Source: Bacteroidales bacterium
GTDB lineage: Bacteria > Bacteroidota > Bacteroidia > Bacteroidales > UBA4417
DNA length: 41,032 bases
Direction: 5' to 3'
Assembly (NCBI GenBank): GCA_030654075.1
Contig: JAURYB010000182.1
Coordinates: forward strand, 1-41,032
The number at the start of each line of letters is the position of its first letter. Position 1 is the first letter of the stretch. Below are positions 1 through 7,345 of the stretch, one piece after another. A program made the translations under genes and the position numbers. Under the pieces are notes generated by a model. It saw nothing but the letters and a program-made list of their open reading frames with translations, was not told where the DNA came from and ran no database searches.

Positions 1-170
1 GGAAGTCGGAAGTCGGAAGTCGGAAGACGGGAGTCGGAAGTCGGAAGTCGGAAGACGGGAGTCGGAAGACGGAAGACAGTAGTCGGAAGACGGAAGTCGG
101 GAGTCGGAAGACAGAAGTCGGAAGACGGAAGTCGGAAGACGGAAGTCGGAAGACGGAAGTCGGAAGATGG
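1..170. repeat. Degenerate heptamer tandem array (GGAAGTC/GGAAGAC)
   Basis: About two dozen copies of a 7-bp unit follow each other, mostly GGAAGTC and GGAAGAC with some GGGAGTC and a few irregular units (around 67-80 and 111-117). The array begins at base 1, so it probably continues off the left edge. It has no spacers and no coding signal. It lies upstream of the CoA-binding gene. Confidence 0.93.
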
Positions 171-232
171 ATGGAAGAATGCAGGAAAATCTGACAGGTT
201 TAGGGAAGTTCTGTAATAAATGTAGGCTTTCT

Positions 233-253
233 GACTTCGGTCTTCCGACTTCC
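233..253. repeat. Inverted fragment of the heptamer array
   Basis: Three units of the same heptamer lie here in the opposite orientation (GACTTCGGTCTTCCGACTTC), about 60 bp after the array. The transcript could pair this piece with the array, but it lies 40 bp before the first gene and no function can be shown. Confidence 0.8.
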
Positions 254-292
254 AGCCAAATCAAATATTAAACCTATTAAACATCTAGCTAT

Positions 293-745
293 ATGACAAC
301 AAGCGAATCAATCAGCAAATTTATGCAACAGCCTCATATTGCAGTGGTTGGAGTGTCGCGGAATAAAAACAAATTTGGCAATACAGTTTACAAAACCCTA
401 AAAAAGAAAGGGATCAGAGTTCTACCAGTAAATCCGCATTTAACTCATTTTGAAGGAGACAAATGCTTCAGCAGTATTGAAACTCTTCCGCCTGATGTAA
501 AAGCATTACTTGTGAATACACCTCCTGAGTCAACCATTAAAATTGTGGAGAGTGCCTGTAAAAAAGGGATTCAGCACCTTTGGCTGCAACAAGGCTCAAG
601 TAATGATGAAGTGATAAAATATCTTGAAGGTAAAGATATTAACTATGTATCTGATCGTTGCATTATGATGTTCGCCGAACCGGTTGGCTCCTTTCACAAG
701 GTTCACAGGTTCCTTTCTAAAATAACAGGGAATTACCCTAAATAA
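293..745 (+). CDS. CoA-binding domain protein (YccU-like, Rossmann fold)
   Basis: A 150-residue protein without signal peptide, the usual size for the small stand-alone CoA_binding_2 family. Seen: an N-terminal beta strand and glycine-containing loop (IAVVGVSRNKNKFGN, about residues 16-30), then KGIRVLPVNP and LLVNTPPES, which match the family's nucleotide-binding Rossmann pattern. Family members bind CoA or a similar nucleotide; the metabolic role is not known. The ATG at 293 is the first in frame and comes 40 bp after the inverted heptamer fragment. The HIT gene follows after 20 bp on the same strand, so the two may be cotranscribed. The fold is fairly certain and the ligand is inferred. 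Confidence 0.85.
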   Translation: MTTSESISKFMQQPHIAVVGVSRNKNKFGNTVYKTLKKKGIRVLPVNPHLTHFEGDKCFSSIETLPPDVKALLVNTPPESTIKIVESACKKGIQHLWLQQGSSNDEVIKYLEGKDINYVSDRCIMMFAEPVGSFHKVHRFLSKITGNYPK

Positions 746-765
746 ATTCTCAGATACTCGAAGTA

Positions 766-1260
766 ATGCATCAGACGACTAATCAGACTCATCAGACTCA
801 TCAGGGTTGTATTTTTTGCCGCAAGGAAATTATCGAAAAATCTTTTTGTTCAACTCCGCTTTTCAGCGCTTTTTATAATATTGCCCCAATTTTACCTGGA
901 CATTCGCTGATAATTCCAAATAACCATTACGAATCACTTTTCGAATTAGCTGATGAAGAACTGGGAGAAATGATGGTATTTGCCCGTAAAATCACATCAG
1001 TACTAAAAACTTTTTTTAATTGCGACGGTTTCGACTGGACTATTCAGGACGGAGTTTCGGCCGGGCAAACAGTTCCACATCTTCATTTGCATATTATTCC
1101 CCGCAAACCGCTCGATATGCCGGAAAGTAATGAATGGTACAGCAAAATTCCGCAGAGTGAGGAAGGTATCCTGGATAGCGAAAACCGTGCCCGACTTGGA
1201 GAGAAAGAATACATCGAAATTACTGGCAGACTGAAAGTAGCCTGTGCATCAATAAATTAG
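766..1260 (+). CDS. HIT-family nucleotide hydrolase/transferase
   Basis: A 164-residue cytoplasmic protein. The histidine-triad motif is intact as PHLHLHIIPR (H105, H107, H109); the middle or last His is the usual nucleophile attacking the alpha-phosphate of nucleotide substrates. Near the N terminus CIFC (15-18) matches the Cys pair of many HIT proteins, which can bind zinc. Just before it, residues 1-13 are rich in H, Q and T, encoded by short direct repeats of ACTCATCAG. This stretch is not part of the HIT domain, so a start slightly downstream cannot be excluded, although no other ATG is near. FHIT- or Ap4A-hydrolase-like activity is plausible but not shown by sequence. The gene converges with the minus-strand block that ends at 1335. 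Confidence 0.9.
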   Translation: MHQTTNQTHQTHQGCIFCRKEIIEKSFCSTPLFSAFYNIAPILPGHSLIIPNNHYESLFELADEELGEMMVFARKITSVLKTFFNCDGFDWTIQDGVSAGQTVPHLHLHIIPRKPLDMPESNEWYSKIPQSEEGILDSENRARLGEKEYIEITGRLKVACASIN

Positions 1261-1334
1261 TAAAAGGATTTAAGGGTATTTAAGAATACAGCCGGCAATA
1301 GGTTAAAAAATTAAATGCCAACGTTTTATTTTTG

Positions 1335-2747
1335 TTATTTCATCCTGAAAAGGTGTAATTCTTCAATATTGCCCCTGTACATGTGTAAAATCCGGCCTCC
1401 TTTAACCGCTTCGAACTGAGCCGCGAATGTTTCAGTGGCTCCTTTAAAACGGTTAGTGAGTTGAATCTGCCAGTTTGTAACTATACTTTTTCCCTCACAA
1501 ACTTCGCCATAATAACGGTTTCCGGGACTATTCAATGTATTGTCTACCCCCTTATAAACACTTTTATACGTTCCGTTATCGTAAAAATTGAATTCAGTGG
1601 TTGAGGATGAAAAGGCCATGCCTGCATTATTGCCTGTGTACACATAAAAATACTGAACATTTGAACCGCTGGCTGAATACCAGTTGCCGGGCAGATCATT
1701 GGCAGAAACAGCAAATTTGTTATAGTTGAACATCTTAAGTAATGGATTCCAGATGTCACTGCTGGCATCCCAGCCTATGTTGTTTAAATCGGTTCCAAAT
1801 TCCCTGACGAATGTGTTTTTATCGGGAGCAATAAACTCAACCCAACCGGAGTTTCCTTTCCTGAACAATGCAACATACACTTGTCTGCCGGTTTTATTAT
1901 CTGTGGCATCACCGGCACCTAAATAAGCCCTTTGTGGATCAAGAGAAGGTGAAGCTACTTTAAAATTTCTCAGGTTACTGTACCGGGGCGCAACCAGTAT
2001 ATTCCAGGCATTGCTGACATGCGGTTCCGGATCAGCAGCAATAGTTGTTCCTTCTTTTGCATAATGAATAAGTGCTTTCATGTTTCCTTTAGTTACCTGG
2101 ACCCAATCCTCCTGTTCCAATGCAACCCACCCATCGTCAAAGTTAGTGGTTGTGTAGGCAAAGGCCTTCCCATAGGTTTGCTGTGCTGGTGTTGTTTTTG
2201 TTTTTTCCGGAATTTGGGAACCATTATCAGTGCCGATACCGGTCACAGGTGGTTGTGTAGCATTTCCCATCTTTTTGAATTCAACTGACTGCAAGAAGGT
2301 GTCTATATTTTTTAAATACTCCTGGTTATTTAGTGTGATGATAATACTTGCGCAGCGCTCAAATCCGCTTATAGTTGTAAGCATGGCCTGGGCATCTGCA
2401 TTATTGAATTTGAATTTCACAACCCCTTCTTTTATTTTCCAGCCGTCAGTTTCATACACTTCATTCAAAATGGGGGTTTCTGTTGGATTATAGTTTTTTA
2501 CGATCAGATCCTGCCATTCGCTTTTAAAATCAGCTTCAATGCTCCCTTTGCTTACCGTACTTTTTACAATACCAATCCGGCACCAGGATTTAGTTGTATT
2601 ATTAATACTTGTATAACTGATAATGTTTGCAGTAACTTCCTTCTTCCACCCTGCCGGAGGTGTAAAAGCAAATAAATCAAAAGTTTCCTTTTGGGCAAAT
2701 AACTCAGTGAATGATAAACAGGCAATTATTAAAAATATTTTTTTCAT
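1335..2747 (-). CDS. Secreted protein of unknown function, paralog A1 (470 aa)
   Basis: Signal peptide MKKIFLIIACLSFTELFA with mature Gln. The protein matches the 465-aa product at 19996-21393 along its whole length. Both begin ETFDL..(Y/F)(T/I)PP.GW, have paired segments NFDDGWVA and LVAPRYSNL, then YNKFAVSA/(Y)NKFAVAA before a last domain with W..........Y..VYTG. Two parts are suggested: an N-terminal PsbP/DUF-like alpha-beta region (about 20-160) and, after a Pro/Thr-rich linker, a beta-rich C-terminal region resembling lipocalin-like domains (about 345-470). No catalytic motif was seen. It is the last gene of the seven-gene unit that starts at 13637 and has a palindrome in its upstream spacer. 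Function is unknown; an exported binding protein is a guess. Confidence 0.85.
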   Translation of the reverse strand: MKKIFLIIACLSFTELFAQKETFDLFAFTPPAGWKKEVTANIISYTSINNTTKSWCRIGIVKSTVSKGSIEADFKSEWQDLIVKNYNPTETPILNEVYETDGWKIKEGVVKFKFNNADAQAMLTTISGFERCASIIITLNNQEYLKNIDTFLQSVEFKKMGNATQPPVTGIGTDNGSQIPEKTKTTPAQQTYGKAFAYTTTNFDDGWVALEQEDWVQVTKGNMKALIHYAKEGTTIAADPEPHVSNAWNILVAPRYSNLRNFKVASPSLDPQRAYLGAGDATDNKTGRQVYVALFRKGNSGWVEFIAPDKNTFVREFGTDLNNIGWDASSDIWNPLLKMFNYNKFAVSANDLPGNWYSASGSNVQYFYVYTGNNAGMAFSSSTTEFNFYDNGTYKSVYKGVDNTLNSPGNRYYGEVCEGKSIVTNWQIQLTNRFKGATETFAAQFEAVKGGRILHMYRGNIEELHLFRMK

Positions 2748-2792
2748 TTGCTGATTTCTTTTAAGATTAACAATTCTGGGCTATTATAGTAT

Positions 2793-2812
2793 CCCCGACC
2801 TGAAGGTCGGGG
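2793..2812. repeat. Perfect palindrome in operon spacer
   Basis: CCCCGACCT-GA-AGGTCGGGG: two perfect 9-bp arms around 2 bp. It lies in the 107-bp spacer between the genes starting at 4474 and 2747. There is no T tract after it in the transcribed direction, so it looks more like a REP-type element or mRNA-stabilising hairpin than a terminator. Confidence 0.85.
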
Positions 2813-2854
2813 CAATGGATCTGTGCTATTCTGTTCTCCAGCATGAAGGCAGGG

Positions 2855-4474
2855 CTATTCAGGACAAAAACGGCAAGGTCCAACGCCTGTGAAATTTGCA
2901 AATATTCCTGATGATTGAAACCTGCTGTCTAATTTTCCACCTATCCCAAATACAACATAACCTCCTTGCTGCGATAGGGTTGCACGACCGACACTACCCC
3001 CTACCACTTCAGAAACCGCTTTGTTTCTCCCGGTCAATCTGTTGTGTAATAACACGTTAGCTGCAGGTACGCCTAAATTGGACGCGTTGGTCGAAAAAGC
3101 TACCCAGCTGCCATCATAAGTTATGGCAATTTTTTCTCCCTGCCCGATTGGGCTGTCCGAATTTCCTTGCTTGCCATCGTTGGCGTTACTTACCATGATG
3201 GTACTGTCGGTTTCACTGTCGTAAAGAAAAACATCCTGGAAGTTGTTGATATCATTAGGAACAATGTTGGTGGCAGTAGTTGCATATGCAATGAAGCGTC
3301 CATTACCGGAAATGGCAGGTACCACTACCCTATTGGCACTTTCGTTACCCTGGTTTCGCTCCTTATGGTCCGAAGTAAGGCTAATCCGTTTAAGCGATTT
3401 TATGTTTTTCTCCCATAAAAAAATATCCCAAAGTCCATTGTTATCGTCAGGAACCAATGTGCCTGTATGTGAGTAAAAAGCAATCCGATTTCCGTCAAAT
3501 GATATGGATGGTTTGGAACCTCCGCCACCCTTTTTCGTTTTGGGATCAATGCTGATCATGATGGTGGTATCAAGCAGCATATCACGTAAAAAAACATTGT
3601 TATTGGAAACGTCTTTTTCTATATCTGTAAGATTAGTGGCAGCAGATGTGAATGCTACCAGGTTTCCATCACCTGACACTGAAGCTTCATAGCTTTCAGC
3701 ATCAGCGGCAGCACCGTTTTTACCAACGCTAACCGTTTGTATTTTTCCGGTAGCCGAATGCCAGACAAAGATATCGCGGTACCCGTTTTTATCGCCTTCA
3801 ACCAGGTTGGTTGAATACGACTCGAAAGCTACCGTTTTCCCGTCACCTGAAATGGCAGGGTAATAACTATCACCATCACCTTCCTGTCCGCTGGCTGATG
3901 CACTTACCAGTTTAGTGGTGCCGGTGTTGCGATCGCGCCAGAATATCTGCCGGTGCTTTCCGGCAGAGCCTGCAAAAGTTGCCGAGGATACAAAAACAAC
4001 ATAGCGGCCATCTTCGCCAGCTGCACCGCCCACATCCGGATCAGAACTTTCGTAAAAAGTGCTGGTTGTTTTGTCATCCGAACTCCGGCTTACAAGGTCG
4101 TAGGTATAATCGCTGCAAATCCTGAGTGTATTTTCATTTTGAGGCATCGTTCCTTCACTTCCTGAGTAAATGATACAGGTTTGCCCGATAGGGGCTTTTT
4201 TAAGCGTGACTTTATATTTGGCTCCGTTGGGAAAGGGAGTTGCAAAGTTGAAAGAATTACTGCTAAAAACCAGACCAGCTTCTTTTTTCGCGGTAATCGT
4301 AAGGTCGTTTTTAGCGTTATTTTGAAGAATAAGAGTACTTCCGGAAGGAGCACAATAAAATCCACTGAGAAGTGAACTGCCGACAGCGGGCTTTGCTACA
4401 GTTTTTGTGGCTTGTTGTGCCTGCAGACCACCGATAAAAGTAGCCAGGATTAATATGATAAGAGTTTTTTGCAT
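2855..4474 (-). CDS. Secreted PD40/TolB-like beta-propeller protein
   Basis: A 539-residue protein with signal peptide MQKTLIILILATFIGGLQA and mature Gln. From about residue 140 on it repeats a blade pattern: SGDGKTVAFESYSTNLV, SGDGNLVAFTSAATNLT, SFDGNRIAFYSHTGTLV, SGNGRFIAYATTATNIV, TYDGSWVAFSTNASNLG, each followed by DIF(V/L).. or VFL.. and a (T/K)..VS strand. This is the WD40-like PD40 repeat of TolB-type propellers, probably six blades. The region at about 30-140 before the propeller is a beta-rich unknown domain. There is no T9SS tail; the protein ends CRFCPE. Propellers of this type bind proteins or sugars; the partner is unknown. It sits 24 bp after the 4499-6328 gene in the same transcription unit. 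Confidence 0.88.
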   Translation of the reverse strand: MQKTLIILILATFIGGLQAQQATKTVAKPAVGSSLLSGFYCAPSGSTLILQNNAKNDLTITAKKEAGLVFSSNSFNFATPFPNGAKYKVTLKKAPIGQTCIIYSGSEGTMPQNENTLRICSDYTYDLVSRSSDDKTTSTFYESSDPDVGGAAGEDGRYVVFVSSATFAGSAGKHRQIFWRDRNTGTTKLVSASASGQEGDGDSYYPAISGDGKTVAFESYSTNLVEGDKNGYRDIFVWHSATGKIQTVSVGKNGAAADAESYEASVSGDGNLVAFTSAATNLTDIEKDVSNNNVFLRDMLLDTTIMISIDPKTKKGGGGSKPSISFDGNRIAFYSHTGTLVPDDNNGLWDIFLWEKNIKSLKRISLTSDHKERNQGNESANRVVVPAISGNGRFIAYATTATNIVPNDINNFQDVFLYDSETDSTIMVSNANDGKQGNSDSPIGQGEKIAITYDGSWVAFSTNASNLGVPAANVLLHNRLTGRNKAVSEVVGGSVGRATLSQQGGYVVFGIGGKLDSRFQSSGIFANFTGVGPCRFCPE

Positions 4475-4498
4475 GTTTCGCTACGTATAAAATTTTCA

Positions 4499-6328
4499 TT
4501 AATCCATGGTGATCTTAATATTGCTGATGTAAAACTTATCATTCTCTCCGGAGTTACCACTCGAGAATGACATGGCACTGAATAAGTGCGCTGCAGGTAT
4601 CGCCTTTTCGTATTCAGCTATTTTAGTTTCGTCAATAAATACCTGTAAGGTCTCTTCATTCTTAATTATGGTCACCAAAATGTGGTTATTCTTTTTATTG
4701 TTTGAAAAACCGTTTGCAACCAGCCATTTAGTTTCGTTTGAATATCCCGGTGGAGAAGGAAATTTTGTTTCCAACGTAGCTTCACCATCTTTGCCATCAA
4801 ACCCGGGACGCAGTTTTAGTTTCAGATAGGATTCAGCGTTGCCGGGCGATGTTTCTTTCGATAATTGAAAGGTTAAGCCTTTTGCTCCCCAGGTAAAATC
4901 CTGAGAAGACACTAATTCATAACTCAATGTGAAATTCTGCGGCAATGTTTTTTTTAGTTGCCTGGGCGTTACAGTGTTGCCGGTTATTAAAAGCCAGTTG
5001 CCATTTAAACCATCAGGATTTTCAACAACTCCGCCACCCAGGCCATATTCAGAGCGCCATCCCATCGGAGTTTTACCAATTGCTGTTGTGGAGAAATCTT
5101 CAAAGAAATAGGTGTTCTTATCCGTGAGATTTTTTTTACTGACTTCCGATGCTTCAGTAGCGACTACTGCTTCCTTATATAACGGTGAACGAAGTGGTTT
5201 ATAGGGCTGACCTTTAACTTTTTCAGCATCAAAGAAAAAGTTATAGACATACTCAAAATTAAAATTGTTGATGATAGATTCATGCATATAATTTTCGACA
5301 CGATCCTGCGGGCTCCACTGCCAGCTAACTAATATCCATTGGGGTTTATCTTTTTTACAAAGCTCCGCCATTTCAGGATCAATTTTATAAACCGGCACTC
5401 TTCCAGATGTCAATTCTGGGTCTGATAAGGAACCGGAACTGAATACATCTCCAAATTCCAAATCAGACACAGAAGGTTGATAATTGGTCAGGGCAATTTC
5501 TCCCAGGCGGTCTTTATATTTTTCCTTTGTTTTGTTCAAGCCTGTAATAAAGCGTTCATTTCTCTCATTCAGGGTATTCATTAAATAATCTATACTTCTC
5601 TGGTTGTTTCTATTCTGCTCATAAATTTTTGTCTTTTCTTTTTCATAGAAGCGTGGAATTGCCATTTCCAGTAATTGCAAATATTCGCCTTTGGTGATTT
5701 TCACAAAGGGCGATTTGTTGTCTTTACACAGTAAAACATAATCTGTACCACCTCCTGCTTCAATATCCTTTACCCAAAAATTGATATGGGGTTTTACATT
5801 CGCAACACTGGACAAGTCGTGAATTTTTTCCGCTTCTTCATTGCCATAAAAAGATGGCATAGTAAAATAATACTCAGTAGATGTGCAGAAGTCCCGGATA
5901 GGCCAGCCCGGCACCTGGTTCGCAAATACCCCCCAATAGGCCCCGAGATTGTTTTCGGGCACCATTTTGTGGCTGCTGTTGTATTTCAGGAAAACGTAAA
6001 TTTTTGCATAGGTGCCATAACTCTGCGGCATGGCGGCAGTATGCTGATTATATAAACCCAGTTTTTCAGAAACTGTTTTCTTCACGTCGCCCAATCCACC
6101 TTTCGGGATATAGCTGGCCTGTATCCAGTTTGCGAAACTATCACACAATGATAACTGGGCCGCAGAATAAAGCTTATCATCGACTTTTTTAGATTCTTTA
6201 ATGCCCTTAAAGTTGTACACTTTCATCCAGCCAATTACACTGTCCTCAATGGATTGGCGCGAAACAGGCTGGGCAGAAGAAGTTCCCACACAGATGCAGA
6301 AACAGCAGAAAAGAATTAATCTATTCAT
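4499..6328 (-). CDS. Secreted protein of unknown family B with C-terminal jelly-roll-like module (609 aa)
   Basis: Signal peptide MNRLILFCCFCICVGTSSA with mature Gln. The ATG at 6328 is chosen over an in-frame TTG at 6337. The N-terminal two thirds match the 647-aa product at 21661-23604: SIEDS(V/L)IGW, a helical segment starting (I/V)(T/G)..GEYLQL, a Lys/Glu/Asn-rich coiled-coil-like stretch (about 225-275), PQWI..S, then NFFFD.EKVKG.PYKP. The last 200 residues (from FFEDF, about 408) resemble modules in the 647-aa protein and in the OmpA-domain protein at 13975-15195: FF.DF....G..P..W, GNW, LP.NFTL.Y and a final F.ISNIKI strand. This looks like a LamG/jelly-roll-type carbohydrate-binding fold. 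No enzyme motif is visible. It is 17 bp from the upstream gene. Confidence 0.85.
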   Translation of the reverse strand: MNRLILFCCFCICVGTSSAQPVSRQSIEDSVIGWMKVYNFKGIKESKKVDDKLYSAAQLSLCDSFANWIQASYIPKGGLGDVKKTVSEKLGLYNQHTAAMPQSYGTYAKIYVFLKYNSSHKMVPENNLGAYWGVFANQVPGWPIRDFCTSTEYYFTMPSFYGNEEAEKIHDLSSVANVKPHINFWVKDIEAGGGTDYVLLCKDNKSPFVKITKGEYLQLLEMAIPRFYEKEKTKIYEQNRNNQRSIDYLMNTLNERNERFITGLNKTKEKYKDRLGEIALTNYQPSVSDLEFGDVFSSGSLSDPELTSGRVPVYKIDPEMAELCKKDKPQWILVSWQWSPQDRVENYMHESIINNFNFEYVYNFFFDAEKVKGQPYKPLRSPLYKEAVVATEASEVSKKNLTDKNTYFFEDFSTTAIGKTPMGWRSEYGLGGGVVENPDGLNGNWLLITGNTVTPRQLKKTLPQNFTLSYELVSSQDFTWGAKGLTFQLSKETSPGNAESYLKLKLRPGFDGKDGEATLETKFPSPPGYSNETKWLVANGFSNNKKNNHILVTIIKNEETLQVFIDETKIAEYEKAIPAAHLFSAMSFSSGNSGENDKFYISNIKITMD

Positions 6329-6354
6329 TTTAAACAAATTAAATATTTGTATTT

Positions 6355-7332
6355 CTATTTCCCCAGCATGCCTCTTAGTTTTGCAAAATCAACGGCTTCT
6401 TTAATTGCTGCTATATTTGCATCAAATACCGGATCTCCTTGTGCGATTTTATAAACAACTGTAAAAAACTGCGGTGATGACTTCGGCAGATTTTTCTTAT
6501 AATAAGCCAGATTAGGCTTTACTGCAATAAAAGATCCGCGCGTGCCTTCTTCAACAAAACCCTCAAACCGCTCTTCATCATTCCACATACAAATGGCATC
6601 TTTGCTCAATTCGTCTTCTGATCTTGATAAAAACTCATTGATCCGATCGAAATATTTTTGAGCATATTTTTCACTACCAGGACTTTCGGAGACTGATTTT
6701 TCAAGTCTTTTCTTCTGTATCAGAAGGTATTCCTTACGAGTAAGATAGGTAAAAGGAAGTGTGTCGTTATAGGTAATCAGCCAGCGGTACTCCCATATTT
6801 CTTCATTATAACTAATTTTTTCTTTACTAAAATAATACCCGTCTTTTTTAATCGGCCTTTCTTCCAGTAATAAATAACCCCTGAAATGGTCAGCGGGAAG
6901 GTTTGTGGCATAAAGAATACTTAAAAAGGGTATCGAATTGGCAACAATATTTACTGTTGTTGGCGTAGAAATATCAACGTAATATTTCGATTTATCCGCA
7001 CTGTTCTGATCGCATAGGTAGCGGAGAATGTACATTGAATAATAGTAAGGATCAGCTTTATACACCTGACCTTCCAATGGATATTTTCCAAAAACAGTGC
7101 TGTAGTTAAGTTCGCATCCCACAGGACTGTAATTTGAAGAAATCATTTTATGGATACTTGCCAGAACAGCTTTTTCTTTTACTAAATCTGCTGCTGTGAC
7201 TCCAGCAATAGAGCCTTTCATGCCAACCTTCCATGTGCCGGATTTTTGGGCTAAAATTTCTTTCGAACAGTCTTCCTGCGCGAATGAAGTAAGTGCAAAA
7301 AGCACAGCTCCTAATAGTAATATGTTTTTCAT
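6355..7332 (-). CDS. Short secreted member of unknown family B (325 aa)
   Basis: Signal peptide MKNILLLGAVLFALTSFA with mature Gln. The ATG at 7332 is chosen because the longer in-frame reading would overlap the upstream gene and would put 36 non-signal residues before a clear signal peptide. The pattern follows the N-terminal part of the 609- and 647-aa proteins: IHKMISSNYSPVG (compare HRIIEWMQKSYTPVAG), LTRKEYLLIQKKRLEK (compare IGEYLQLAEKAFDNE), and a late PQFFTVVYK strand. It ends before the jelly-roll-like module of the longer members. The relationship is distant and was judged by eye. It is 13 bp from the stop of the 881-aa TPR gene, so the two are surely cotranscribed. Function unknown. 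Confidence 0.82.
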   Translation of the reverse strand: MKNILLLGAVLFALTSFAQEDCSKEILAQKSGTWKVGMKGSIAGVTAADLVKEKAVLASIHKMISSNYSPVGCELNYSTVFGKYPLEGQVYKADPYYYSMYILRYLCDQNSADKSKYYVDISTPTTVNIVANSIPFLSILYATNLPADHFRGYLLLEERPIKKDGYYFSKEKISYNEEIWEYRWLITYNDTLPFTYLTRKEYLLIQKKRLEKSVSESPGSEKYAQKYFDRINEFLSRSEDELSKDAICMWNDEERFEGFVEEGTRGSFIAVKPNLAYYKKNLPKSSPQFFTVVYKIAQGDPVFDANIAAIKEAVDFAKLRGMLGK

Positions 7333-7345
7333 AGATTTGATTTTA

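Noticed and set aside
1..170. CRISPR-like array
   Set aside because: Seven-bp units without unique spacers; a simple tandem repeat.
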